The position numbers and the translations under genes are program-made. Source: Planctomycetaceae bacterium (lineage in GTDB: Bacteria; Planctomycetota; Phycisphaerae; Phycisphaerales; SM1A02). Taken from it: DNA of 8,564 bases. The DNA is taken from positions 1 through 8,564 of the forward strand of contig CANHFL010000026.1 of assembly GCA_947459855.1 (NCBI GenBank), written 5' to 3'. The notes under the pieces were generated by a model. The model did no database searches. It worked only from the letters and a program-made list of their open reading frames with translations, and was not told the origin of the DNA. Position 1 is the first letter of the stretch; every line of letters begins with the position of its first letter. This document shows positions 1-6,766 of the stretch, one piece after another.

Positions 1-1339
1 CATCCGCCGCGAACGCCACGTCATCCACGCGGAAGGCGCCGTCGGCGCCCGTGCCGGGGACGTGCACGTCGGTGAGCGAGGCCTCGACGCGCGCCGGCGC
101 CGACACCACGATGCCCGCGGACGCAACCAGCGCCGGGTCGACCGTCGCCGCGAGCGTCACCGTGCGCAGGTCCGCGGCACCCGACTTCGGGTCCAGCGAG
201 CCGTCCGCGACCAGCTGCACCCGTTCCGAACGCGCCTCGACGTGCAGTCCCGATCCGTCGGCCGCGGCGAAGGACGCCGACGCGTCCATGCGCGAGCCCA
301 GGTCGCGCGCGAGCACCAGCGACGTGCCGCGCACGAAACGCTCGAACGGCGCCGTGGGCACGCCGGCCGCGCGCACCGATCCGGACACGCCGCCCAGGTC
401 CATGACGAACGCGCCTGCCGGCGAGAGCACGTGCGCCATGTGCAGGTCGGCTTCCACCGAGCACGGCTCGCCGCCCTCGACGGCCGCATGCACGGACGCA
501 GAGACGTCCACCTGTCCCGTGAGGTCCTTGCTCGCCACCTTCACGTCGGCGTCGTCCACGCGGATCGCCAGGCCGCCCGCGGAGAAGCCGAACCTGCTCG
601 CGCGCACGCGGACGTCGGCGGGCACCTTCGCGAATGCCAGCGAGCCGTCCGCGGCGACTATCCCGTCGCCACCGGCCTCGATCTCGAAGCCGCCCGCGGT
701 GCCCTGCCACTCGGAAGACCCCTTGAGCGCGAACGACGAGCGCCCACCGCCCAGCAGGCGCAGGCGGCCGCCCTCGACCAGCAGCGATCCCTCCTTCGAT
801 CCGTCGGTCGCGTCGACCTGCAGCTCCAGCCGCTCGAGCGTCAGCGTGGCGTCAAGGCCCGCGGGCAGGCGGAAAGGCTCGGCCGCCTTCGTGGGCGAAG
901 GCACCGGCGCGCCGGCGGCCGGCTCCTTCGCCAGCGCGGCGATGCCCAGCGATCCGTCCGCCATGCGCTTCGTGCGGACCTTCGCCGCGACCTTCGCGTC
1001 GAGCCCCGCAATGCCCTTCGTCGCCAGCGCCCACAGCCCCTGCTGCACCGAGGCGCTCGCCTCGATGCGCGTGCCGTGCGCCGGGTCGTCGATCACCACG
1101 TCGCGCACGCCGACGCCGCTGAACCAGCCGAGCTCCAGCGAGCCGATCGTCACGGTGCCGTTCACGGCGTCGGTCGCGTACGAGATGACCGTGCCGCGGA
1201 ACATGCCCATGCTCACGAGCGTCGGCAGCGCGGCGACGAAGCCGAGCAGCGCCAGCACGACGCCCCCCGCGATCAGCGCGATGCGAGTGCCCCGCCCGCG
1301 CCGGCGCGCTGGCGTCCCGATGGTCTCTTCCGTGTTCAC
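1..1339 (-). CDS. AsmA-like membrane-anchored protein, C-terminus beyond window
   Basis: The reverse strand is open from a GTG at 1339 to the window edge, giving 446 visible residues. The in-frame stop at 1351-1349 leaves that GTG as the first possible start, with GAGG just upstream. A basic N-terminus (Arg-rich, residues 11-19) precedes one hydrophobic segment (about 20-42). Next comes a stretch typical of AsmA-type proteins, with a 'VNGTVTIGSLELGWFSGVGV' core near residues 59-78. A Pro/Ala linker follows (about 138-155), then a long run of alternating short hydrophobic and polar segments rich in Val, Gly, Ala and Asp, as expected of a beta-rich repetitive domain. AsmA-family proteins are anchored in the inner membrane and extend into the periplasm; relatives are tied to outer-membrane biogenesis and lipid transport. 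That role is inferred here. It starts 4 bp after the nadA stop, so translational coupling is likely. The family call rests on the N-terminal pattern and overall composition only. Confidence 0.7.
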   Translation of the reverse strand, partial: MNTEETIGTPARRRGRGTRIALIAGGVVLALLGFVAALPTLVSMGMFRGTVISYATDAVNGTVTIGSLELGWFSGVGVRDVVIDDPAHGTRIEASASVQQGLWALATKGIAGLDAKVAAKVRTKRMADGSLGIAALAKEPAAGAPVPSPTKAAEPFRLPAGLDATLTLERLELQVDATDGSKEGSLLVEGGRLRLLGGGRSSFALKGSSEWQGTAGGFEIEAGGDGIVAADGSLAFAKVPADVRVRASRFGFSAGGLAIRVDDADVKVASKDLTGQVDVSASVHAAVEGGEPCSVEADLHMAHVLSPAGAFVMDLGGVSGSVRAAGVPTAPFERFVRGTSLVLARDLGSRMDASASFAAADGSGLHVEARSERVQLVADGSLDPKSGAADLRTVTLAATVDPALVASAGIVVSAPARVEASLTDVHVPGTGADGAFRVDDVAFAAD

Positions 1340-1343
1340 GCCC

Positions 1344-2594
1344 TCAGTCTACGAACGACGCAGGGGCCGGGATCGCGGCGGTTGCCTCGCGACGCGGGTT
1401 CTTCACCGCGGACGTTGGGGACGAATTCCGCAGCATCCGCTCGAGCGCCGAGCGCGCCCACGCCCGCGCCTCGGGGTGGACGCGCACCTGGTTGACCACG
1501 CGCCCCTCCGCGAGGCTGTCGAGCGTCCACAGCAGGTGCGGCGGGTCGATGCGGTACATGGTCGTGCACAGGCACTGGCACGAGCTCAGGATGCGCACGA
1601 ACACGCCGCGTGCTGCGGCGGCGTCGGCCAGGCGCTTGACCAGGTGGATCTCGGTGCCCACGGCCCAGCGCGTGCCGGCCGGCGCCTCCTCGATCACGCG
1701 GATGATGTGCTCGGTGGAACCGCTCATGTCCGCCGCGTCGACCACCTCCTGCGCACACTCGGGGTGAACGATCACGGTGATGCCCGCCTCGTCGGAGAAC
1801 TGCGCCTTGACCTCGTCGACGTGCTCGGGCCGGAACATCCTGTGCACGCTGCAGTGGCCGGCCCAGAGCAGCACAGCGGCGTCGCGCACCTGCTGCGGCG
1901 TGAGCCCGCCGTGCTCCTGGCGCGGATCCCAGACCGCCGTCTGCGCGGGCTTCCTCGCGGTGGCGTCGGGCTCGGTGACGAAGCCCTTGCGCTTGGCGGT
2001 GTTGCGCCCCAGGTGCTGGTCGGGCAGGAAGAGGATCTTCACGACCTCGCCCTTCGCAAGCGGCTCGTCGCCGCCCTTGAGCGCCCAGTCGAAGACCTGC
2101 GACGCGTTGCTGCTGGTGCAGCATGCACCGCCCTTCGACCCGACGAACGCCTTGATCGCGGCGGACGAGTTGACGTAGGTGATCGGGACGACGCGCGTCT
2201 TCGAGTCCTTCACGGCGGCCGCGATCGCGTCCCAGGCGGCGATCGCGTCGTCGTACTGCGCCATGTCGGCCATCGAGCAGCCGGCCGAGAGGTCGGGCAG
2301 GATCACCTTCACGTCGTCGGGCGTCAGCACGTCTGCGGTCTCGGCCATGAAGTGCACGCCGCAGAAGACCAGGAACTCGCTGCCGCGACGCTCGCTCTCG
2401 GCGGCGGCCATCTGGCTCAGCTTCAGGCTGTCCCCGGTCAGGTCCGCGTGGCGGACCACGTCGTCCTGCTGGTAGTGGTGCCCCAGCACCAGCAGCCGGT
2501 CGCCCAGCTGCGCCTTGCGCGCGGCGATGCCCGCCGCCAGGTCCTCGTCGGACATGCGCAGGTACCGGTCGGGCAAGGCGGGCTGCCAGAGCAT
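1344..2594 (-). CDS. nadA: Quinolinate synthase NadA (long form)
   Basis: NadA condenses iminoaspartate with dihydroxyacetone phosphate to quinolinate, in de novo NAD synthesis in the cytosol, using a [4Fe-4S] cluster. The 416-residue product shows family hallmarks: 'LGHHYQQDDV' (37-46), 'GDSLKLSQ' (54-61), 'FCGVHFMAE' (77-85), 'YVNSSAAIKA' (140-149), 'CCTSSNA' (158-164), 'FLPDQHLGRN' (189-198), 'VHPEC' (276-280) and 'GTEIHLVKRL' (313-322). Likely cluster ligands are Cys78, Cys280 and one of Cys339/341/343, most probably Cys343 by position. It is longer than the usual 300-370 residues because of an insert near 205-250 and a tail. I chose the ATG at 2594, although the frame is open to 2747, because the extra 51 residues do not resemble NadA and would overlap the start of ispE. 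No Shine-Dalgarno is visible; a TACACT box 7 nt upstream suggests a leaderless mRNA. NadB and NadC are not in the window. Confidence 0.96.
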   Translation of the reverse strand: MLWQPALPDRYLRMSDEDLAAGIAARKAQLGDRLLVLGHHYQQDDVVRHADLTGDSLKLSQMAAAESERRGSEFLVFCGVHFMAETADVLTPDDVKVILPDLSAGCSMADMAQYDDAIAAWDAIAAAVKDSKTRVVPITYVNSSAAIKAFVGSKGGACCTSSNASQVFDWALKGGDEPLAKGEVVKILFLPDQHLGRNTAKRKGFVTEPDATARKPAQTAVWDPRQEHGGLTPQQVRDAAVLLWAGHCSVHRMFRPEHVDEVKAQFSDEAGITVIVHPECAQEVVDAADMSGSTEHIIRVIEEAPAGTRWAVGTEIHLVKRLADAAAARGVFVRILSSCQCLCTTMYRIDPPHLLWTLDSLAEGRVVNQVRVHPEARAWARSALERMLRNSSPTSAVKNPRREATAAIPAPASFVD

Positions 2595-2634
2595 CCGGTC
2601 AAGTGTAGGCGGGCGCGCCGCTACGCTTCCGCAC
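2595..2634. promoter_or_regulatory. Overlapping divergent leaderless promoters of nadA and ispE
   Basis: This 40-bp spacer separates the two divergent start codons. On the minus strand TACACT (2607-2602) is followed by 7 nt and then the nadA ATG. On the plus strand TACGCT (2622-2627) is followed by 7 nt and then the ispE GTG. Neither start has a Shine-Dalgarno sequence close by. TANNNT at this distance from a start codon is the known signature of leaderless transcripts in several bacterial phyla. The two boxes are 14 bp apart and back to back, so each polymerase footprint would cover the other promoter. No good -35 box is visible on either side. Promoter function is inferred from sequence only. 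Confidence 0.6.
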
Positions 2635-3528
2635 GTGACGTCCACCGCCGCGATCATCCGCTGCCCCGCGAAGCTCAACCTGGCGCTCAGCGTCGGCCCG
2701 CCCGGCGCCGACCGGATGCACCCCATCGCCAGCTGGATGGTGACCACGGACTTCGCCGACGACCTTCACCTGACGCGCCTGGACGCGGGGCGCGATTCGC
2801 TCTATGCGATCGTGTGGGCCCCCGACGCGCCGCGGCGCAGCGACATCGACTGGCCGATCCAGAAGGACCTGGCGGTGCGCGCGCACCTGGCGCTGGAGAA
2901 GCACGTCGGCCGCCGGCTGCCGCTGCGCATGAAGCTCGAGAAGCGCATCCCGGTCGGCGGCGGGCTCGGCGGCGGAAGCAGCAACGCCGCGGCGATGCTG
3001 CGCGGCGCGAACGCGATCCACGGCCTCGGGCTCACGGACGACGCGCTGGCCGAGCTTGCGCGCGGCCTGGGCAGCGACGTCCCGTTCCTGGTGCGCGGCG
3101 GCAGCGCCGTCGTCGAGGGCCTCGGCGAGCGACTGGAGCACCACGCGCAGCTGCCGGACGTGCACGCGGTGCTCGTGTTCCCGGATGCCGCGTGCCCCAC
3201 GGGCCCGGTCTACGGGCGCTTCGACGCCATGCGCCCGGACGCCGCGCTGCAGGCCGCACGGGTGCGTGCGCTGGCCGCCGGACGCACCGTGGCCCACGAC
3301 GCCCCGTTCAACGACCTTGCCGAGCCCGCGCTGGCCGTGGCACCCGTCCTCCGGGACGCCATCGCCGAGATCGGCGGCCTCTCGGGCCGCACCGTCCACG
3401 TCAGCGGCAGCGGCAGCACGCTGTTCCTGCTCTGCGGCGGGCGCGGCGAGGCCGACCTGCTGGCAGGCGCGGTCCGGGACCGCACCCGATGGCCCGCGGT
3501 GGCGGCCTCGGTGGCCGGAAACCGCTGA
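2635..3528 (+). CDS. ispE: 4-diphosphocytidyl-2-C-methyl-D-erythritol kinase IspE
   Basis: IspE is a GHMP-family kinase that phosphorylates CDP-methylerythritol with ATP, the fourth step of the MEP isoprenoid pathway, in the cytosol. The 297-residue product has the N-terminal 'CPAKLNLAL' motif (10-18), where Lys13 matches E. coli Lys10. The glycine-rich ATP loop 'VGGGLGGGSSNAA' lies at 107-119, the catalytic Asp is Asp148 in 'GSDVPFL', and the C-terminal GHMP motif 'VHVSGSGST' is at 254-262. Length is close to the usual 280-300. The frame is open back to 2515, but the GTG at 2635 puts the N-terminal motif at the right distance, and earlier starts would run over the nadA start. The usual Gly-Tyr-His after the first strand is Arg-Met-His here (27-29), keeping the His. 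There is no Shine-Dalgarno; a TACGCT box sits 7 nt upstream. Divergent from nadA. Confidence 0.95.
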   Translation: MTSTAAIIRCPAKLNLALSVGPPGADRMHPIASWMVTTDFADDLHLTRLDAGRDSLYAIVWAPDAPRRSDIDWPIQKDLAVRAHLALEKHVGRRLPLRMKLEKRIPVGGGLGGGSSNAAAMLRGANAIHGLGLTDDALAELARGLGSDVPFLVRGGSAVVEGLGERLEHHAQLPDVHAVLVFPDAACPTGPVYGRFDAMRPDAALQAARVRALAAGRTVAHDAPFNDLAEPALAVAPVLRDAIAEIGGLSGRTVHVSGSGSTLFLLCGGRGEADLLAGAVRDRTRWPAVAASVAGNR

Positions 3529-3598
3529 AACGCAGGCCTCCACGGGCCCCGGATACCATCCGCGATCCGCCCCCATCCGGGCGGGGAAGGCTCCCCCC
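3529..3598 (+). promoter_or_regulatory. Leader of the M3 peptidase gene: possible promoter, hairpin, Shine-Dalgarno
   Basis: The 70-bp gap after ispE holds a possible -10 box TACCAT (3554-3559) without a clear -35. A perfect 6-bp stem CCGCCC/GGGCGG (3567-3572 with 3579-3584, 6-nt loop) follows. A strong purine Shine-Dalgarno GGGGAAGG (3583-3590) lies 8 nt before the ATG. The last bases of the stem are the first bases of the Shine-Dalgarno, and a CCCC run just after it (within 3593-3598) could pair with its GGGG instead. Structure may therefore tune translation; this is inference. There is no T-tract, so it is not a classical terminator. Confidence 0.35.
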
Positions 3599-5329
3599 AT
3601 GACCACCGCCACGACCCCGGCCAAGCACCCGCCCGCCTCCTCATTCGTGCCCGCCGAGCTGGACGGCGCCAAGTGGGAGAACCTGGCGCCGTACTACGAG
3701 CAGCTCATCGGCCGCACCGTGCACGACGCCGCCGCGCTCGAGCGCCTGCTGCTGGACCGCAGCGAGCTGGACGCCTGCGCCGAGGAGGCCGCCGCGAACC
3801 TCTACATCGAGATGACGCGGCACACCGACGACAAGCTGGCGCAGCAGCGCTACCTGGCATTCGTCGAGAACGTGGAGCCCGAGCTGAAGAAGGTCGGCTT
3901 CGCGCTCGACCGCAAGGTCGTCGAGTGCCCCTTCGCCGCGCAGCTGGACCAGCAGCGCTACGGCGTGCTGCTGCGCGGCCTGCGCCGCTCGGTCGAGCTC
4001 TTCCGCGAGGCGAACATCCCGCTCGAGACCGAGACCACCAAGCTCGACCAGCAGTACAGCGAGGTCAACGGCGCGATGACCGTCGAGTTCGACGGGCAGG
4101 AGCGCACGCTGCCGCAGATGGCGCGCTACCTCGAGGAGACCGACCGCGCGCGCCGCCAGGCCAGCTGGGAAGCGGTCGCGAAGCGCCGCCTGCAGGACGC
4201 GGACCGCATCGACGACCTGTTCACGAAGATGGTCGGCATCCGCCACCAGACCGCGCTGAACGCCGGCTTCCGCAACTACCGCGACTTCCAGCACGCGCGC
4301 CTGCAGCGCTTCGACTACACGCCCGCGGACTGCGAGCGCTTCCACGAGGGCGCCGAGAAGGTCTGCGTCCCCCTGTTGCGCAGGCTGAACGCCGAGCGCG
4401 CCGCGGCGATGGGCCTGGCCGCCTCCGAGCTGCGCCCCTGGGACCTGAAGGTCGACATGAAGGGCCGAGGCCCGCTGAAGCCCTTCGACGGCGCGACCCA
4501 GCTGGTCGACCGCTCGAGCGCGATCTTCCACGTGATGGACGCCGAGCTCGGCGCGATGTTCGACAGCATGCGCATCGGCGACTGCCTGGACCTCGAGAGC
4601 CGCAAGGGCAAGGCGCCGGGCGGCTACCAGTACCAGCGCCAGCGCAGCCGCCTGCCGTTCATCTTCATGAACGCCGCCGGCCTGCACCGCGACGTGATAA
4701 CGATGGTCCACGAGGCCGGCCACGCGTTCCACAGCCTGCTGTGCGCGCACGACCCCCTGGTCGCCTACCGCGGCAGCCCGATGGAGTTCGCCGAGGTGGC
4801 CAGCATGAGCATGGAGCTGCTCACGTTCCCGCACCTCGAGAAGTTCTATTCCGCCGAGGACGCGAACCGCGCGCGCCGCGACCACCTGGAGAGCCTGAGC
4901 ACGATGCTCCCGTGGATCGCCACGATCGACGCCTTCCAGCACTGGGTCTACACCAACCCGACGCACACGCGGAAGGACCGCGAGCAGTACTGGGTGCACC
5001 TCAACGAGCGCTTCGGACCGGCGGTCAGCTACGCCGGCCACGAGGACAGCCTGCGCACGATGTGGCAGCGCCAGCTGCACATCTTCGGCCTGCCCTTCTA
5101 CTACATCGAGTACGGCATCGCCCAGCTGGGCGCGCTGCAGATGTGGCTGCAGGCCAAGCGCGACCCGAAGCAGGCGCTCGCCAACTACAAGAAGGGCCTC
5201 TCGCTGGGCGCGAGCAAGCCGCTCCCCGAGCTCTTCCGCGCCTCGGGCCTGGACTTCTCGTTCGGCCCCGAGACGATGGGCCGCCTGATGGACGACGTCG
5301 GCCGCGAGCTGACGTCGCTCCCCGCCTGA
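3599..5329 (+). CDS. M3 family zinc oligoendopeptidase (PepF-like)
   Basis: This is a predicted cytosolic zinc metallopeptidase that degrades short peptides, probably in general peptide recycling. The 576-residue protein has the zinc motif 'HEAGH' (371-375; ligands His371 and His375, catalytic Glu372). The third ligand is Glu399 in 'FAEVAS', 24 residues on, as in thimet oligopeptidase/PepF enzymes. The C-terminal 'HIFGLPFYYIEYG' (494-506) supplies the His and Tyr residues that M3 enzymes use to bind substrate and stabilise the transition state. Length and layout fit the M3 oligoendopeptidase subgroup related to, but distinct from, lactococcal PepF. There is no signal peptide or membrane segment; the N-terminus is Thr/Pro/Ala-rich. 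The ATG at 3599 is chosen because GGGGAAGG lies 8 nt upstream; the frame is open far back through ispE, but only as a shadow. Stop TGA is followed by a second in-phase-shifted TGA-like run. Substrate preference cannot be read from sequence. Confidence 0.93.
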   Translation: MTTATTPAKHPPASSFVPAELDGAKWENLAPYYEQLIGRTVHDAAALERLLLDRSELDACAEEAAANLYIEMTRHTDDKLAQQRYLAFVENVEPELKKVGFALDRKVVECPFAAQLDQQRYGVLLRGLRRSVELFREANIPLETETTKLDQQYSEVNGAMTVEFDGQERTLPQMARYLEETDRARRQASWEAVAKRRLQDADRIDDLFTKMVGIRHQTALNAGFRNYRDFQHARLQRFDYTPADCERFHEGAEKVCVPLLRRLNAERAAAMGLAASELRPWDLKVDMKGRGPLKPFDGATQLVDRSSAIFHVMDAELGAMFDSMRIGDCLDLESRKGKAPGGYQYQRQRSRLPFIFMNAAGLHRDVITMVHEAGHAFHSLLCAHDPLVAYRGSPMEFAEVASMSMELLTFPHLEKFYSAEDANRARRDHLESLSTMLPWIATIDAFQHWVYTNPTHTRKDREQYWVHLNERFGPAVSYAGHEDSLRTMWQRQLHIFGLPFYYIEYGIAQLGALQMWLQAKRDPKQALANYKKGLSLGASKPLPELFRASGLDFSFGPETMGRLMDDVGRELTSLPA

Positions 5330-5368
5330 TGAACCCAACGTCCACGACCACCTCCCGACCCCCACCAC

Positions 5369-5372
5369 GGAG
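5369..5372 (+). promoter_or_regulatory. Shine-Dalgarno of the saccharopine dehydrogenase-like gene
   Basis: GGAG lies 6 nt before the ATG at 5379. The 49-bp gap from the M3 peptidase stop shows no promoter-like box, so readthrough from the upstream gene is plausible. Confidence 0.6.
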
Positions 5373-5378
5373 CATCCC

Positions 5379-6455
5379 ATGAAGCACGTCCTCGTCCTCG
5401 GCGCCGGAAAGATCGGCCGCATGGTCGCCAGCCTCCTCCAGGGCTGCGGCGACTACCACGTCCTCTCGATGGATTCGCACGCCGTCTCGGTCGAGGAGAC
5501 CCTGGCGCTGGCTCCCGGGGCCAAGGGCATGGTGGGCCGATTCGACGACCCCGCCGCCATCGACAAGGCGCTCGACGGCCAATGGGCAGTGATCAGCTGC
5601 GCGCCGTTCTTCTGCAACCCGATGATCGCCGAGCGCGCCAAGGCGAAGGGCGTCCACTACCTGGATCTCACCGAGGACGTCGCCGTCACCAAGAAGGTGA
5701 TGGAGCTCGCGAAGGGCGCGAAGACCGCGTTCATCCCGCAGTGCGGCCTGGCACCGGGCTTCATCACGATCGCGGCGAACCACGTGATCCACGGCATGTC
5801 CGACATGCACGAGGTCAAGATGCGCGTCGGCGCGCTGCCCGAGTTCCCGTCCAACGCGCTGAAGTACAACCTGACCTGGTCCACCGACGGCCTGATCAAC
5901 GAGTACATCCAGCCGTGCGAGGCGGTCATCGACGGCAAGGTGACCGTGGTGCCCGCGCTCGAGGGCCTGGAGCACATGACGATCGAGGGCATCGAGTTCG
6001 AGGCGTTCAACACCTCGGGCGGTTTGGGCACCTTCGCGCTGACGCTCGAGGGCAAGGTCAAGCACCTCTCGTACAAGACGATGCGCTATCCCGGGCACAA
6101 CGCGATCCTGAAGCTGCTGCTCTGGGACCTCGGCTACCGCGAGCACCGCGACGAGCTGAAGAAGGCGTTCGAACGCGCGCTGCCGACCACCAAGCAGGAC
6201 ATCGTGGCGATCTTCGTGAGCGCCGCGGGCCAGGTGGACGGCCGCTACACCGAGCGCACCTACGCGAAGATCGTGCGCCACAAGGAGATCGGCGGCCACC
6301 ACTGGACCGCGATCCAGATCACCACCGCCTGCGGCATCACCGCGGTGCTGGACCTCCTGCGCGACGGCACGCTGCCGCAGCACGGCTTCGTGCGCAACGA
6401 GGACGTCCGCTTCACCGACTTCATCGGGAATCGCTTCGGCCGGCACTACGCCTGA
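5379..6455 (+). CDS. Saccharopine dehydrogenase / lysine 6-dehydrogenase-like oxidoreductase
   Basis: This is a predicted cytosolic NAD(P)-dependent oxidoreductase of 358 residues. An N-terminal Rossmann fold is marked by 'VLVLGAGKIG' (4-13). The central 'IPQCGLAPGF' matches the conserved mid-domain of the saccharopine reductase superfamily. The later motifs 'FEAFNTSGG' and 'YKTMRYPGH' look closest, from memory, to bacterial lysine 6-dehydrogenases (oxidative deamination of the lysine epsilon-amino group) rather than to full-length saccharopine dehydrogenases. A C-terminal alpha/beta part ends in 'FIGNRFGRHYA'. No signal peptide or membrane segment is seen. The start is supported by GGAG 6 nt upstream and by the Rossmann strand beginning at residue 3. 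It lies 49 bp after the M3 peptidase and may share its transcript. No other lysine-catabolism gene (aminotransferase, aldehyde dehydrogenase) is visible nearby, so the substrate stays uncertain; carboxyspermidine-type dehydrogenases belong to the same superfamily. Confidence 0.85.
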   Translation: MKHVLVLGAGKIGRMVASLLQGCGDYHVLSMDSHAVSVEETLALAPGAKGMVGRFDDPAAIDKALDGQWAVISCAPFFCNPMIAERAKAKGVHYLDLTEDVAVTKKVMELAKGAKTAFIPQCGLAPGFITIAANHVIHGMSDMHEVKMRVGALPEFPSNALKYNLTWSTDGLINEYIQPCEAVIDGKVTVVPALEGLEHMTIEGIEFEAFNTSGGLGTFALTLEGKVKHLSYKTMRYPGHNAILKLLLWDLGYREHRDELKKAFERALPTTKQDIVAIFVSAAGQVDGRYTERTYAKIVRHKEIGGHHWTAIQITTACGITAVLDLLRDGTLPQHGFVRNEDVRFTDFIGNRFGRHYA

Positions 6456-6493
6456 CCGAAATCGGGTTCGGGATAACTCGTACCCATTTCCGG
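6456..6493 (+). other. Stem-loop 1 directly after the dehydrogenase stop codon
   Basis: Pairing is GAAAT/ATTTC (6458-6462 with 6486-6490), then GGGT/ACCC (6464-6467 with 6482-6485), then CG/CG (6469-6470 with 6479-6480). An outer CC/GG (6456-6457 with 6492-6493), bulged bases at 6463 and 6491, and an apical loop GGATAACT complete it. It starts at the first base after the stop and has no T-tract. It could stabilise the mRNA 3' end or take part in termination. Confidence 0.5.
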
Positions 6494-6526
6494 GGCGACT
6501 GGAAGGTGCGAAGGCACCTGGTCGCC
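6494..6526 (+). other. Stem-loop 2, abutting stem-loop 1
   Basis: An inner perfect stem AGGTGC/GCACCT (6504-6509 with 6514-6519) closes a GAAG tetraloop. An outer stem GGCGAC/GTCGCC (6494-6499 with 6521-6526) is separated from it by a 4/1 internal loop. It begins on the base after stem-loop 1 ends. No T-tract follows. Confidence 0.5.
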
Positions 6527-6547
6527 ATGCGCGCGGCGCTGAAGGCC

Positions 6548-6750
6548 TCAAGACATGTCGTCGTGCTGCAATGGCAGCACGACGATCGCCACCGGAACGT
6601 CCACGTGCGAGCCCCTGCAGCGAGCATTGGCCCCCTCCGCAGCGACGTACGAGGCCGCGAGGCACGCGTACCACGGTCCGATTCGGCCCGGGTCGTTCCA
6701 TGTGCCGAGCCAGCCGAACACGATGACGAGCGGAACCTGGTGGAGCGAGG
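6548..6750 (-). pseudogene. Coding-like remnant or small hypothetical ORF, function unknown
   Basis: The reverse strand from about 6750 to a TGA at 6550-6548 reads through some 66 codons with about 85% G/C at third positions and much lower G/C at second positions, as in the genes around it. The translation includes 'VPLVIVFGWLGTWNDPGRIG' followed by 'PWYACLAASYVAAEG', an orderly hydrophobic and Trp-rich peptide that I do not recognise. No start codon with a Shine-Dalgarno is apparent. Upstream in the same frame the codon pattern breaks down, and a 44-bp-period repeat puts similar codons out of frame. The 12-bp hairpin at 6558-6585 lies at its 3' end. It may be the tail of a decayed gene, a dispersed repeat, or a short real protein. 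Coding status is uncertain. Confidence 0.3.
6558..6585. other. Stem-loop 3: perfect 12-bp inverted repeat
   Basis: TCGTCGTGCTGC (6558-6569) and its exact reverse complement (6574-6585) enclose the loop AATG. This is the strongest hairpin seen in the window. No T-tract follows on either strand, so it is not a standard Rho-independent terminator. It lies about 100 bp after the dehydrogenase stop on the plus strand and at the end of the leftward coding-like remnant on the minus strand. Confidence 0.75.
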
Positions 6751-6766
6751 AAGTTCGCGGAGGAGG

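Noticed and set aside
2515..2634. A 40-residue longer IspE start
   Set aside because: It would overlap the nadA coding start, and IspE proteins begin shortly before the 'PAKLNL' motif.
2595..2747. A 51-residue longer NadA start
   Set aside because: The extra residues do not look like NadA and would be encoded opposite the start of ispE; the ATG at 2594 has a -10-like box at leaderless distance.
51..3602. A 1183-residue plus-strand open frame across nadA and ispE
   Set aside because: It lies antisense to the AsmA-like gene and nadA and in the wrong frame of ispE; its translation is low-complexity Arg/Ser/Pro/Ala, typical of shadows in high-GC DNA.
3641..5422. A 593-residue minus-strand open frame opposite the M3 peptidase
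   Set aside because: The peptidase on the plus strand has clear catalytic motifs; the antisense translation is Arg/Ala/Val/Leu-rich with no recognisable domain.
6558..6590. Perfect hairpin as a Rho-independent terminator
   Set aside because: No T-tract follows on either strand, so it is reported only as a stem-loop.
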